Below, one piece after another: positions 8,546-16,924 of a stretch of 64,000 nt of DNA; the stretch's first letter is position 1; each line of letters starts with the position of its first letter. The stretch is from Mycolicibacterium confluentis. Lineage in GTDB: Bacteria; Actinomycetota; Actinomycetes; Mycobacteriales; Mycobacteriaceae. The translations under genes were made by a program, and so were the position numbers. The stretch is from assembly GCF_010729895.1 (NCBI RefSeq), contig NZ_AP022612.1, positions 992,001 to 1,056,000 of the forward strand. Direction: 5' to 3'. A model generated the notes under the pieces. It was not told the origin of the DNA. It searched no databases and was given only the letters and a program-made list of their open reading frames with translations.

Positions 8546-8806
8546 ATGGGACTGTTCGGCGCAGGGGGTAGTGACGAGGATCTTGAGCGGCGGATCGCCG
8601 AGCTCGAACGGCGCGTCGCCGAACTGGAGCGCGCGGCGTTTCTGGCGGGTCAGCCCATCCGCACCCAGCCAGTGGACGAGCCAGGCGTCAGCGAGATGGT
8701 GCGTCACCTTGCCGTGGGCGGCAACAAGATCGCGGCCATCAAACTTCTGCGCGATGAGACGGGACTGGGCCTCAAAGAGGCCAAGGAGATCGTCGATCGC
8801 CTCTAG
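8546..8806 (+). CDS. Small coiled-coil protein with ribosomal L7/L12 C-terminal-like domain
   Basis: 86 residues. Residues about 8-35 (DLERRIAELERRVAELERA) form a short heptad coiled coil. The C-terminal half, ending [21 protein letters not shown], reproduces the L7/L12 C-terminal motif for elongation-factor contact (TGLGLKEAKxxV). It is not the ribosomal protein itself, since the N-terminal dimerisation region and hinge are missing. Such stand-alone proteins occur in actinobacteria without assigned function. The last four bases overlap the convergent DNA glycosylase gene. Confidence 0.8.
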   Translation: MGLFGAGGSDEDLERRIAELERRVAELERAAFLAGQPIRTQPVDEPGVSEMVRHLAVGGNKIAAIKLLRDETGLGLKEAKEIVDRL

Positions 8807-9303
8807 TCGGCGATAACCCGCCAGGCCGCCAACTTCGTGGAGAAACCAACGGTGTGCGCGGGACTGGTCGACGGCAGCCTGGCGTAATGCAGGTGCGCCG
8901 TCCCGGTGGCGAGGCGACGGAAGTTGGCCTCGGCGGCCGCGCCGTTGAAGTACACCCGCTCAATGTCGGGGTGTGCGGCGAAGAAGGTCGGGAAGTCGTT
9001 GGCCACCATGCTGTCCCGTTCGACCGCCGAGTCCAGGCTGCCGGGGCGACGGCACAGCGCCAGTGCATCCCATACGGCGACGCCCCGGGAGATCAGTGCC
9101 GCGGTGCGTTCGGCGTAGGGCGCGTCCGCGGCGAACCCGAACAGTTCGCCCGTGATCCGCCAGAACGCGTTCTGCGGGTTGCCGTAGTACTCCTGCTTGG
9201 CCAGCGACAGCACACTCGGGGCATTGCCGAGAATGAGAATGCGCGGCCTGCCGCCGACGATCGGCGGGAGTCCGCGCACCTGCGGCGAGTTGTGGATCGT
9301 CAC
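8803..9303 (-). CDS. DNA-deoxyinosine / uracil-DNA glycosylase family protein
   Basis: 166 residues of the uracil-DNA-glycosylase superfamily, family 6 (hypoxanthine-DNA glycosylase) type. [12 protein letters not shown] is motif 1, [14 protein letters not shown] is the base-pocket segment (Asn rather than catalytic Asp), and LPSTSPAH is the family 6 version of motif 2. It would remove deaminated adenine (hypoxanthine) or related bases from DNA. It stands between convergent or divergent neighbours and shows no operon partner. ATG 9303 is the only good start. Confidence 0.88.
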   Translation of the reverse strand: MTIHNSPQVRGLPPIVGGRPRILILGNAPSVLSLAKQEYYGNPQNAFWRITGELFGFAADAPYAERTAALISRGVAVWDALALCRRPGSLDSAVERDSMVANDFPTFFAAHPDIERVYFNGAAAEANFRRLATGTAHLHYARLPSTSPAHTVGFSTKLAAWRVIAD

Positions 9304-9364
9304 CGGCGCTCACCGCCGCTGGAACGCCACAAGTCACTCATGTGCGCACTGTACGTTGACCGAT

Positions 9365-10456
9365 GTGGAGGCCAACAACCCCGGCGAGCGCGCCGAGCTC
9401 ATCGAATGGCTGCGGGAGAAGGGGATCGACCCCGCGCAGGCCGAGAACTCCTTCTCGCCCATGCTGCTGGCGTCACGCCGACTGATCGGCGATGACGGCA
9501 CCTACGTGTCCACCCGGCAGATCGCCGAGAAGACCGGCCTGGATGTGGACACCGTCCAACGGGTGCAGCGTGCGGTCGGGTTGCCGACGGTCGACGACCC
9601 CGACGCCGAGGTGTACCTGCGCGCCGACGGCGACGTCATCGGCCACACCGCCAAGTTCCTGGCGCTCGGCTTCGACACCGACCAGATCCTGTTCGCGACG
9701 CGCACGCTGGCCGAAGGTCTGTCCAACGCCGCGGAGATCATGCGCTACACCGCGCTCGGGGCGGTGCTGCAGGCAGGCGCCACCGAACTGGAGATCGCGC
9801 AGGCCTCCGAACGGGTGGTCGGAGAGGTCGCGCCGCTGCTGGCCCCCATGATCTCCGACATGCTGCTGCTGCAGTTGCGGCACGCCCTGGAGTCCGAGGC
9901 GATCACGGCCTCCGAGCGCGCCGTGGGTGAACCGCTGCCGGGTGCACGTCAGATCGCGGTCGCCTTCGCCGATCTCGTGGGCTTTACCCGGCTGGGGGAG
10001 GAGACGCCGCCCGAGGAACTCGAGCGTCTGGCGAACCGGCTCGGCGAGATGGCCCGCGATGTCGCGCACCCGCCGGTGCGGTTCGTCAAGACCATCGGCG
10101 ACGCGGTGATGCTGGTGTGCCCCGACCCCGTACCGCTGCTGGATGCGCTGCTGGACCTGGCGGGCGCTGCCCAGGCCGACGCCGAATTCCCACGCCTGCG
10201 CCTCGGTATGGCGTTCGGCGACGCCGTCAGCCGCGCCGGCGACTGGTTCGGCAGCCCTGTCAATCTAGCCAGCCGGGTCACGGGCGCCGCACGGCCCGGA
10301 TCGGTGCTGGTCGCCGAGTCGGCACGCGAAATGATCGGCGACACAACTGGTTTCGACTGGTCCTTCGTGGGTGCCAAGCACCTCAAGGGTTTCAAGGGTG
10401 AGACCAAGTTGTTCCGCGCCCGGCGCGGCGGTCCTATTGCGCCGTCGGCAGCGTGA
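9365..10456 (+). CDS. Class III adenylyl cyclase (Rv1264-like)
   Basis: About 363 residues. The N-terminal helical domain (about 1-190) matches the autoinhibitory pH-sensing region of mycobacterial Rv1264. The C-terminal class III catalytic domain has the metal-binding FADLVGFTR and KTIGDAVML, and [16 protein letters not shown] with the Asn and Arg that stabilise the transition state. It makes cAMP from ATP as a homodimer. No ATG fits the start; GTG 9365 or TTG 9356 are best, neither with a strong ribosome site. The 3' end overlaps the convergent AIM24 gene by 23 bases. Confidence 0.9.
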   Translation: MEANNPGERAELIEWLREKGIDPAQAENSFSPMLLASRRLIGDDGTYVSTRQIAEKTGLDVDTVQRVQRAVGLPTVDDPDAEVYLRADGDVIGHTAKFLALGFDTDQILFATRTLAEGLSNAAEIMRYTALGAVLQAGATELEIAQASERVVGEVAPLLAPMISDMLLLQLRHALESEAITASERAVGEPLPGARQIAVAFADLVGFTRLGEETPPEELERLANRLGEMARDVAHPPVRFVKTIGDAVMLVCPDPVPLLDALLDLAGAAQADAEFPRLRLGMAFGDAVSRAGDWFGSPVNLASRVTGAARPGSVLVAESAREMIGDTTGFDWSFVGAKHLKGFKGETKLFRARRGGPIAPSAA

Positions 10457-11279
10457 TGCCCTCCGACGGTTGCACGATGACGAAACCCTGGCCGTGGAAG
10501 GCGACCTGCACGGCCTCGCCGGACCCGCGACCAATCAGTGCGCCAGCTTTGAAGCTGGTCTTCAACTGCGTCTGAAGATTCGCCGACCAGGCCACCACGG
10601 CGTTGGTGTCGGCGAACGTCGGCGCCTCGGCGGCGTTGAGCACCACGGGCGGTCCGTCGGTGGTCAACGCGACCCAACCGGTGCCGCGCAGCGTGGTGTT
10701 GAACAGTCCACCGGTGACCATGCTGGCGCCCTTGACTCGTTCGATGTTCCAGTCGAGGCTCGACGAGAAGGCCAGCACGTTCTTGCCGCTGATGGAGAGC
10801 CCAGAGTTGTTGAGATTCAACAGGTGCACGTCGAACGAGCGGTCGGCCAGGAACACATCGCCCTGCCCCTGGCAGCGCATGAGCGGCAGGCCCTCACCGG
10901 TGAACGCCTTCTTGATGAACTTCGACGCGCCGCCGCCCTCAAAGGCGAAGTCGACGTTGCCCTGATAGGCCACCATCGACCCCTGCCGGGCCATGAACGG
11001 TTCGCCGAGTCGGACGCGCAGGAGCTTGTTGTTCTGGTTGCCGATCGGTTTGGCCTCCTTCTCGCCGTACCGGCCGTCGACCAGGTCGCCGGTGATCCCG
11101 CTGAAGCCGTCACCGACCGGCGCCGCGGGAGCCTGCGCGCGGGCCGGTTCGGGTGGCGGCGCTCCCATCGGCACCTGCAGCACTTGCCCCTGATGTGAAA
11201 CCTGGTCCGTCCAGTTCTGCCCGTCCCACCAGCGATGCTCGAATCGGCCCTCGGGATCGGGATGCCATTGCCCTGTCAT
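10434..11279 (-). CDS. AIM24-family protein with N-terminal DUF2510 domain
   Basis: 281 residues. The first 30 residues ([20 protein letters not shown]) are a DUF2510 motif, common at the N-terminus of actinobacterial membrane or secretion-associated proteins. Residues about 75-275 are the AIM24 beta-rich domain: [40 protein letters not shown] and the C-terminal AWSANLQTQ. The family's biochemical role is unknown. No transmembrane segment is visible. Convergent with the cyclase gene. Confidence 0.85.
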   Translation of the reverse strand: MTGQWHPDPEGRFEHRWWDGQNWTDQVSHQGQVLQVPMGAPPPEPARAQAPAAPVGDGFSGITGDLVDGRYGEKEAKPIGNQNNKLLRVRLGEPFMARQGSMVAYQGNVDFAFEGGGASKFIKKAFTGEGLPLMRCQGQGDVFLADRSFDVHLLNLNNSGLSISGKNVLAFSSSLDWNIERVKGASMVTGGLFNTTLRGTGWVALTTDGPPVVLNAAEAPTFADTNAVVAWSANLQTQLKTSFKAGALIGRGSGEAVQVAFHGQGFVIVQPSEGITLPTAQ

Positions 11280-11376
11280 GTGTCGCCCTCCCTCGACGCG
11301 TGCGTTGTCTGCGTTGTCCTAGGCCCACAGTAGGCAGGCATTGCCGATTGCAACGTGGCCCCGCATTCTTAGGGAC

Positions 11377-11580
11377 ATGGCTGGTAAGGAGATCGACCGG
11401 GCCCGGGCGCAGAGCGCACTGGCCGTCGTCAGGCAGCACCCGGGAATGGCGCTGTTCGTGGTGTCGCCAGCGATCCTCGCTGTCGGCGCGGTGTGGTGGC
11501 TGGCCGGCACCGGATGGGCCGTCCTGCTGTTGATCGCTCTGGTCGCCGCCGGCGGGGCTGCGCTGCTGCTCAAGCGCTGA
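11377..11580 (+). CDS. Small membrane protein, unrecognised
   Basis: 67 residues: a charged N-terminus (MAGKEIDRARAQSALAVVRQ) followed by two hydrophobic segments (about 23-43 and 47-64) and a final LLKR. The size and layout suggest a two-helix inner-membrane protein with both ends cytoplasmic. The start at 11377 is the one giving a charged N-terminus; 12 further codons upstream are possible. No family recognised, and no operon partner is tight enough to suggest a role. Confidence 0.6.
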   Translation: MAGKEIDRARAQSALAVVRQHPGMALFVVSPAILAVGAVWWLAGTGWAVLLLIALVAAGGAALLLKR

Positions 11581-11649
11581 TTTCCGCCCTGGTGTTCGCC
11601 GGAGGAGAAAGCCGTCCCTTCGAGGGTGTAACGGTGTAATCATGTAATA

Positions 11650-12183
11650 ATGAAGAACCATCATTCCCACCGTTCCGTCCCGGATGCGGACGAGGCTGCC
11701 GACTGGTTCGCCGGTCGCCTGCCCGGAGAGTGGTTCGACGGCGATCCCGAGGTCACCGTCGACCGCGAAGAGATCACGGTCATCGGGCGTCTTCCGGACC
11801 CCGAGGGCGAAGAGAGCAGGGCCCGCGCGTCGGGTCGGGTGGCCCGGTTTCGGGAGGAGACCCGGTCCGAGCGCATGCGGATCGCCGACGAGGCCCAGGA
11901 CCGGTTCGGCCGCAAGGTCTCCTGGGGCGTGACCGTCGGCACCGGCGACGGCGAAGAGCGGATTCTGTTCACGCACATCGCCGTTCCGGTCATGACCCGG
12001 CTCAAACAGCCCGAGCGTCAGGTGCTCGACACCCTGGTCGATGCCGGCGTGGCACGCTCGCGCTCCGACGCGCTTGCGTGGTCGGTCAAGCTCGTCGGTC
12101 AGCACGCCGAGGAGTGGCTGACCAAGCTGCGCGAGGCCATGTCCGAGGTCGATGACCTGCGCGCGCAGGGGCCTGAGCTCTAG
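11650..12183 (+). CDS. Conserved hypothetical protein with RHH-like C-terminus
   Basis: 177 residues, acidic N-terminal half (DEAADWFAGRLPGEWFDGDPEV), a charged middle rich in Arg and Glu, and a C-terminal segment VLDTLVDAGVARSRSDALAW that resembles the strand-helix-turn-helix of ribbon-helix-helix proteins. This would fit a DNA-binding protein but is inference. ATG 11650 follows a short AT-rich run of GTAATCATGTAATAATG type that may hold a promoter or operator. The position just after the cyclase region is where Rv1265 lies in M. tuberculosis. Confidence 0.65.
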   Translation: MKNHHSHRSVPDADEAADWFAGRLPGEWFDGDPEVTVDREEITVIGRLPDPEGEESRARASGRVARFREETRSERMRIADEAQDRFGRKVSWGVTVGTGDGEERILFTHIAVPVMTRLKQPERQVLDTLVDAGVARSRSDALAWSVKLVGQHAEEWLTKLREAMSEVDDLRAQGPEL

Positions 12184-12207
12184 TCGCCCCGTCACCCGTC
12201 ACCCTGT

Positions 12208-12282
12208 CGCCGAGAGTTGACTTGGTGTACGCGATTCGCGACTCAGACTCGAGTGGGGGCGCGAACAACTCAACTCTCGGCG
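12208..12282. repeat. Inverted repeat with perfect 13-bp arms
   Basis: CGCCGAGAGTTGA at 12208-12220 is exactly complementary to TCAACTCTCGGCG at 12270-12282, enclosing 49 bases that hold a further palindrome (ACTCGAGT). No T-tract follows, so it is either a weak terminator for the preceding gene or a palindromic intergenic element. Confidence 0.65.
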
Positions 12283-12300
12283 CCGGAGCGGGCGCAGCGA

Positions 12301-12353
12301 CTCGGTTCCCAACGTCAAGCCTGCGTCATCTCCCAGTAGGCGCAGCGGCGCGC
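12301..12353 (-). repeat. Left direct repeat (attachment-site-like), remnant of ABC exporter 3' end
   Basis: 53 bases matching 23769-23821 in the same orientation, with a 36-base uninterrupted identical core (12308-12343) and four mismatches outside it. Read on the minus strand, positions 12353 to 12315 encode [16 protein letters not shown], against [16 protein letters not shown] at the end of the ABC exporter gene. It marks the left end of a putative 11.5-kb island. Confidence 0.8.
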
Positions 12354-12605
12354 GCGTCCGCTGCACAGAGGGATCAGTTGACCCACTTGCCGATTCCATC
12401 GCCAAATTGCCCTCAATAGATGGATTCCCGTTGATTAACAGAGCCTTTACAGTCTGATCCGTACCTGAAACAACTGGTTGCGCTAATCTCAGTTCACCCC
12501 GCAGAGGTGGGGGATTCGGGCTGGTGGCAACCGCTGCTGGTGGTGGGGCCGAAGTGGTGCTGACGCCGCATCAGCGCGTCGTGACGAACCCCGGGACGGA
12601 GACTG

Positions 12606-13124
12606 ATGGACATTTCGATTGTCTGCGGCAATCCCAAGCCGCAATCGAGGACCATGCATGCAGCTCAGGAGTTGGCGCGCAGTATCGCTGGGGTGCCGCC
12701 CCGCAACTCGATCGAACTCAGCGAGATTTCCAAAGACCTGTTCGACTATTCGTCCAGCGTCGTTCGCGAAGTGAAAGCCCTTGTGGCACAGTCTGATGTA
12801 CTCATCGTCGCGACGCCCACGTACAAGGCGAGCTTCACCGGCCTCCTCAAGGCGTTCCTCGACAACTACGCCGCCGGCGAGTTGGCGGGAACGTTCGCGA
12901 TTCCGTTCATGACGATCGGATCGGACAAGCACTTCCTGGCCGCCGAGACGCAGTTGCGGCCGGTTCTGGTCGAACTGGGAGCCAGTGTCCCGACGGCGGC
13001 TTTCAGTCTGAACACCGAGGCGCCGTCGGGACTCGATGACGCCATCACCGCATGGGTGGACCAGAACCGATTGGGGATCAAGGCATTTGAGCTCTGCAGC
13101 GCTGCCCCCGGCGGAGGGATCTGA
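12606..13124 (+). CDS. NADPH-dependent FMN reductase (SsuE/MsuE-like)
   Basis: 172 residues with the flavodoxin-like fold: VCGNPKPQSRTMHAAQEL is the phosphate-binding loop for FMN and TPTYKASFTGLLKAFLDN is the conserved NADPH-FMN reductase helix region. It would supply reduced FMN to a two-component monooxygenase, and the luciferase-family enzyme at 20118 in the same island is the obvious partner. ATG 12606 follows GGACGGAG. It is the first gene of the island and is separated from the transporter operon by about 360 bases. Confidence 0.88.
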   Translation: MDISIVCGNPKPQSRTMHAAQELARSIAGVPPRNSIELSEISKDLFDYSSSVVREVKALVAQSDVLIVATPTYKASFTGLLKAFLDNYAAGELAGTFAIPFMTIGSDKHFLAAETQLRPVLVELGASVPTAAFSLNTEAPSGLDDAITAWVDQNRLGIKAFELCSAAPGGGI

Positions 13125-13485
13125 CGTGGCGAACGCCGTCGCAATGCAAGGCGCCTGTGGGTCGCTGAATCGAGAAGATTCAACGCGGCGGCCGGAACCA
13201 ATTCAGAGACAGGTTTAGCCGCCAACCGAACGAGGTCGGTTCGGTGCTCGACATGTTGTGCGCACCGACCGCCTGAGGCCCGTCACCGCAGTCGGGCGCA
13301 AACCACACACATCGCCGAAGGGCATGCCGCAATCACTCGACGAGTGCGGCGCAACCCCTGGTGCCACGTGGCCGTCGTCCCGTGGCGGCCCGTACTGACG
13401 CGCGCACTCTGCGCACTGCCGACCATCCCGCCGAGCCCACCGGGCGCCCGTTTCGTACTACAACGTGACAAGGAGCATGACCATC
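13125..13485. promoter_or_regulatory. Intergenic leader of the importer operon
   Basis: 361 bases without a credible gene between the flavin reductase and the binding-protein gene; it probably contains the operon promoter. The only local symmetry I see is GAATC-N5-GATTC in the first third, a weak candidate operator for the island's Lrp-type regulator. An AAGGAG ribosome site at 13470-13475 serves the following gene. Confidence 0.4.
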
Positions 13486-15039
13486 ATGAAATCGCGTTCC
13501 ACTGCCGCACTTTGCGCATTGATCACTGCGACAACACTTTTCGCGTCCGCCTGCGGATCGCAGCCCGAAAGTGCCAGCCAGGGCGAGTCCGGGTCACCTC
13601 AGGCGGGCGGCAGTTTGACGCTGGCCGCGATCGGCGGGGGACAGGCCGAGACGATGGACCCGACAAAGTGGCTCAACACCCCAGACCAGACCCGGATCGG
13701 CGCGCTCTACGACCAGCTGGTGGCGTTGGGGTCTGATGGCAATCCGGAGATGCAGCTGGCGACGGACTTCACGCCCAACGCCGACGGCACGGAATGGACG
13801 GTGGTGCTGCGGCCGGGTGTCACGTTCCACGACGGCAGTCCGTTGTCATCCAAGGACGTCATGTATTCGCTTAAGCGGGTGATGGATTCGGGTGCCGTCG
13901 CGTCGGCAACCCTGTCGTCCATTGATTTCGACCGCAGCGAAGCGGTCGACGACGGCACCATCGTGTTCCGGCTGAACCGGCCCGCGGGCGACTTCCCGTC
14001 CTTCTTTGTCGACCCCTCCACCTCGATCATCAAGTCAGGAACCACTGAGTTCGAGAATCCGGTCGGCACAGGTCCGTTCAAGTTCAAGTCCTGGACACGG
14101 GGTGACCGCAGCATCTTTGAGCGCAATGACGACTACTGGGGAACCAAGGCGCACCTGGACGAACTCGTCATCATGCCCATGAGCGACGAGACCGCGCGCA
14201 CCAACGCGTTGATGTCGGGTGCTGTCGATGTGTCGGTGGATGTCTCGCCGACCGCAGTCAGCACACTCGAGAAGACCGGACTGCAGCTGTCCCGCAAGAC
14301 CGGCGCCTCCGCATCGAACTTCTACCTGCGGACCGACAGCGTGCCGACCGACAATCCCGCACTGCGTGAGGCCATGGCACTCGCGATCGACCGGCAGAAG
14401 TGCGTCGACGTCGCCCTCCAGGGCGAGGGTGAAGTGGCCTCAGACCTGTTCGGCTTCAACTTCCCGTCCTTCCCCACCGACGCGCCGAAGATCAGCTATG
14501 ACCCTGAGAAGGCCAAATCTGTTCTGGCGAAGGCCAATATCTCCAATCCCAAACTCACACTGCACCTGGGCCCGGGTGGTCCAGGCATGGTGGAGTGCGC
14601 GCAGGTGTTCCAGGAATCGGCCAAGGCGGCCGGAATCACCATCGACATCAGCACGGTGCCGGGCCAGGACGTGTTCAATCCGGATGCGGGATACCTGTCC
14701 TGGGACTTCGGCATGACGGCGTGGCTGGGCAACTCGTTCCAGGATGTCGCCCGCCTGACGATGCTGGACGGAGCCTTCTTCAAGGAGACCGGCTTCACCG
14801 ATCCGGCGTTCGATAAGGCCTTCTATGCCGCGCAGGCGTTGATGGACGCGGATGCCCGCAACGCCGCCTACGCCGAGCTGGCTAAGCGGATTCAGGGTGA
14901 GCACATCTACATCATCTGGGGATACGGTGATTTCATCACGGCCCACACCGGCAACGTGCATGGCCTGGAGGCATACGCCGGAGGCAAGTCGGTCGGGTTC
15001 CGGATGGCCGGACTCAACGAAGTGTGGATGACTAAGTGA
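13486..15039 (+). CDS. ABC importer substrate-binding lipoprotein (family 5, peptide/nickel type)
   Basis: 517 residues. The signal peptide ends in the lipobox FASAC, with Cys near residue 23, so the protein is a lipoprotein anchored outside the membrane. Solute-binding family 5 features follow: AETMDPTKWLNTPD, FTPNADGTEWTVVLRPGVTF, VGTGPFKFKSW and ALREAMALAIDRQK. ATG 13486 is chosen because AAGGAG is ten bases upstream; an in-frame ATG at 13477 and GTG at 13465 sit on or before that site. It is the first of four tightly overlapping importer genes. The ligand is unknown; the following amidase suggests an amide-containing compound. Confidence 0.93.
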   Translation: MKSRSTAALCALITATTLFASACGSQPESASQGESGSPQAGGSLTLAAIGGGQAETMDPTKWLNTPDQTRIGALYDQLVALGSDGNPEMQLATDFTPNADGTEWTVVLRPGVTFHDGSPLSSKDVMYSLKRVMDSGAVASATLSSIDFDRSEAVDDGTIVFRLNRPAGDFPSFFVDPSTSIIKSGTTEFENPVGTGPFKFKSWTRGDRSIFERNDDYWGTKAHLDELVIMPMSDETARTNALMSGAVDVSVDVSPTAVSTLEKTGLQLSRKTGASASNFYLRTDSVPTDNPALREAMALAIDRQKCVDVALQGEGEVASDLFGFNFPSFPTDAPKISYDPEKAKSVLAKANISNPKLTLHLGPGGPGMVECAQVFQESAKAAGITIDISTVPGQDVFNPDAGYLSWDFGMTAWLGNSFQDVARLTMLDGAFFKETGFTDPAFDKAFYAAQALMDADARNAAYAELAKRIQGEHIYIIWGYGDFITAHTGNVHGLEAYAGGKSVGFRMAGLNEVWMTK

Positions 15040-16088
15040 CGACTGGTCATCAGCCGGAGGTGAAGCCCAGTTCCGGCAGCACGCTGCCGGAACTGGCCCA
15101 CCGCGACTCTCCCAGCCGCCGTGCGCTGTGGATGTCGTTGGCCGGCGCGGCCGGCTACCGGTTGGTGTCCGGCGCGGCACTGCTTTTCGTGGTCGTCACC
15201 CTGGCATTCTTCGCCACAGCACTGTTGCCCGGGGACCCGGTGAGTGCGGTGCTCGGGCGTAACGCGTCGCCCGCGCGACTGGCGGAGATCCGCGCGGCGC
15301 TGGGACTCGACCGCCCCATGCTCGAGCGTTATTGGACTTGGTTGACCGATGCGATGCGTGGCGATTTCGGTAATTCGCTGGTCTCCCAGGAATCAGTGGT
15401 CAGCATCCTTGGCCCCCGAATCGTCAACTCGCTGATTCTGGCCGGGTGTGCGGCGGCGATTCTGGTGCCCGCGGCGCTGTTGCTCGGGACCTACGCAGGC
15501 GCGCGGCCGGGATCCAGGACAGACCGGGTGATCTCGAGTTCAACCCTGGCCTTCCTGTCAATGCCGGAGTTCACATTGGGCGCGCTGCTGGCCTACCTGA
15601 TCGGAGTCCGCAGCAACGGCGCGATCCCGGCGGTGTCGATGTTCGCCGCCGAATCCGGGCCGCTGTCCAAACCGGAGGTGTTGATCCTGCCGGTGGCCAC
15701 GATGGTCCTGGTGAACCTCGGCTACTCGATGCGGATCGTCCGCGCCGGCGTGGCGCAGACCATGCAGGCCGATTACGTCCGGATGGCCAGGCTCAACGGG
15801 GTTTCCGAACGCAACATCCTGTTCGGCTACTCGCTGCGAAATGCGTTGGCACCCTGCATTCAAAGCGTCTCGTTCGTGTTGGTCTACCTGGTCGGCGGGG
15901 TGGTGCTGGTGGAGACCGTGTTCCAGTACCCGGGCATCGGGCAGTTGGCGGTGAACTCGACCCTGCAGCGGGACTTTCCGGTGATCCTCGGCGTCACAGC
16001 GGTGATCGCAGGCATCTACATCGTCGTCAACACAGTCAACGACGCCCTGATAGTGCTCTCCAACCCAAGGAAGTGGGCTGCCCGATGA
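15036..16088 (+). CDS. ABC importer permease (DppB/OppB type)
   Basis: 350 residues. An extended hydrophilic N-terminus (about 40 residues) precedes the usual six-helix permease. ALLPGDPVSAVLGRNASPA and LGLDRPMLERYWTWL are family signatures for OppB-like subunits, and the EAA-like loop is RMARLNGVSERNILFGYSLRNAL. GTG 15036 overlaps the stop of the binding-protein gene (GTGA). Confidence 0.93.
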   Translation: MTTGHQPEVKPSSGSTLPELAHRDSPSRRALWMSLAGAAGYRLVSGAALLFVVVTLAFFATALLPGDPVSAVLGRNASPARLAEIRAALGLDRPMLERYWTWLTDAMRGDFGNSLVSQESVVSILGPRIVNSLILAGCAAAILVPAALLLGTYAGARPGSRTDRVISSSTLAFLSMPEFTLGALLAYLIGVRSNGAIPAVSMFAAESGPLSKPEVLILPVATMVLVNLGYSMRIVRAGVAQTMQADYVRMARLNGVSERNILFGYSLRNALAPCIQSVSFVLVYLVGGVVLVETVFQYPGIGQLAVNSTLQRDFPVILGVTAVIAGIYIVVNTVNDALIVLSNPRKWAAR

Positions 16089-16924
16089 GTTCTCGAAGGG
16101 TCGTGGGATTGACCCTGTTGATCAGCGTGATCGTGGTCGCCTTCCTCGGCCGGTTCATCGCGCCCCATTCACCGACCGAGGTCCTCGGGGCGCCCTACAG
16201 TGCGGACACGGGCCTGCTGGGCCTCGATGCGCTCGGGCGAGATGTCCTCTCGCGCATCCTGTATGGCGGTGCCACGCTGGTGCTGACCAGTCTTGGGGTG
16301 ACCATCGTGGCCTACCTGATCGCCGCGCCGGTCGGCATGTTCATGGCGCTGCGCAACGGTCCTTCGGAGCGGGCGCTGATCTGGTTCAACGACGTCCTGC
16401 TGGCGTTTCCGCCGATCCTGTTGCTGTTGTTGCTGGCCACCGCCAGCGGCAAGGGGCTGACGGTCGTGCTCGTCGCCGTGGTCATCGGTCACTTCCCGCA
16501 GATCTGCCGATTGTCCCGCGCCGCGGCATCCCAGGTTGCGCACGCCAACTTTGTGGACGCCTCCAGACTGCGCGGTGAGCGGTCAGCGGCAATTCTGCGC
16601 CGTGACATTCTGCCGAACATCGTGCCGACGTTGGTCGCCGATTTCGGTACCCGCACCGCGTCGTCGATCCTGCTGATCGCCGGGGCCACCTTCCTCGGCC
16701 TGGGTGAGGCACCGCCGTCGTCGAACTGGGCGCTGATGGTGTCGGAGAACAGGGTGGGGTTGTCGATCCAGCCGTTGGCCGTGTTGGCGCCGGCACTTCT
16801 GATCGGTGTGTTCATCTTCGGGGTCAACCTGGTCAGTGACCGCGCCGTCGACGGCACCCCGCGCGGCAGTCGGCTGTTCGCATCAGCCCGAGCCCTGACA
16901 TCAGCGAGGTTTGTGAACCGATGA
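16085..16924 (+). CDS. ABC importer permease (DppC/OppC type)
   Basis: 279 residues, second membrane subunit. The motif LLGLDALGRDVLSRILYG is the diagnostic OppC/DppC N-terminal block, and DASRLRGERSAAILRRDILPN is the ATPase-coupling loop. The N-terminal cytoplasmic extension often seen in OppC is short here. ATG 16085 overlaps the previous stop, and its own stop overlaps the ATPase gene, so stoichiometric translation is likely. Confidence 0.93.
   Translation: MSSRRVVGLTLLISVIVVAFLGRFIAPHSPTEVLGAPYSADTGLLGLDALGRDVLSRILYGGATLVLTSLGVTIVAYLIAAPVGMFMALRNGPSERALIWFNDVLLAFPPILLLLLLATASGKGLTVVLVAVVIGHFPQICRLSRAAASQVAHANFVDASRLRGERSAAILRRDILPNIVPTLVADFGTRTASSILLIAGATFLGLGEAPPSSNWALMVSENRVGLSIQPLAVLAPALLIGVFIFGVNLVSDRAVDGTPRGSRLFASARALTSARFVNR

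Larger units (their letters stand above)
12184..12605. other. 422-base gene-free region holding the island's left junction
   Basis: No credible coding sequence. From left to right it contains a long inverted repeat (12208-12282), the left copy of the 53-bp direct repeat (12301-12353), and an AT-richer stretch (about 12390-12480) unlike the flanking high-GC DNA that could carry the promoter of the flavin reductase gene. Confidence 0.7.

Noticed and set aside
12301..12353. Left repeat as an independent small gene or RNA
   Set aside because: It is explained as a copy of the exporter 3' end; there is no promoter, start codon or RNA structure.
13344..13736. Plus-strand frame running into the binding-protein gene
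   Set aside because: Its second half overlaps the lipoprotein signal sequence out of frame; no start signal or motif.
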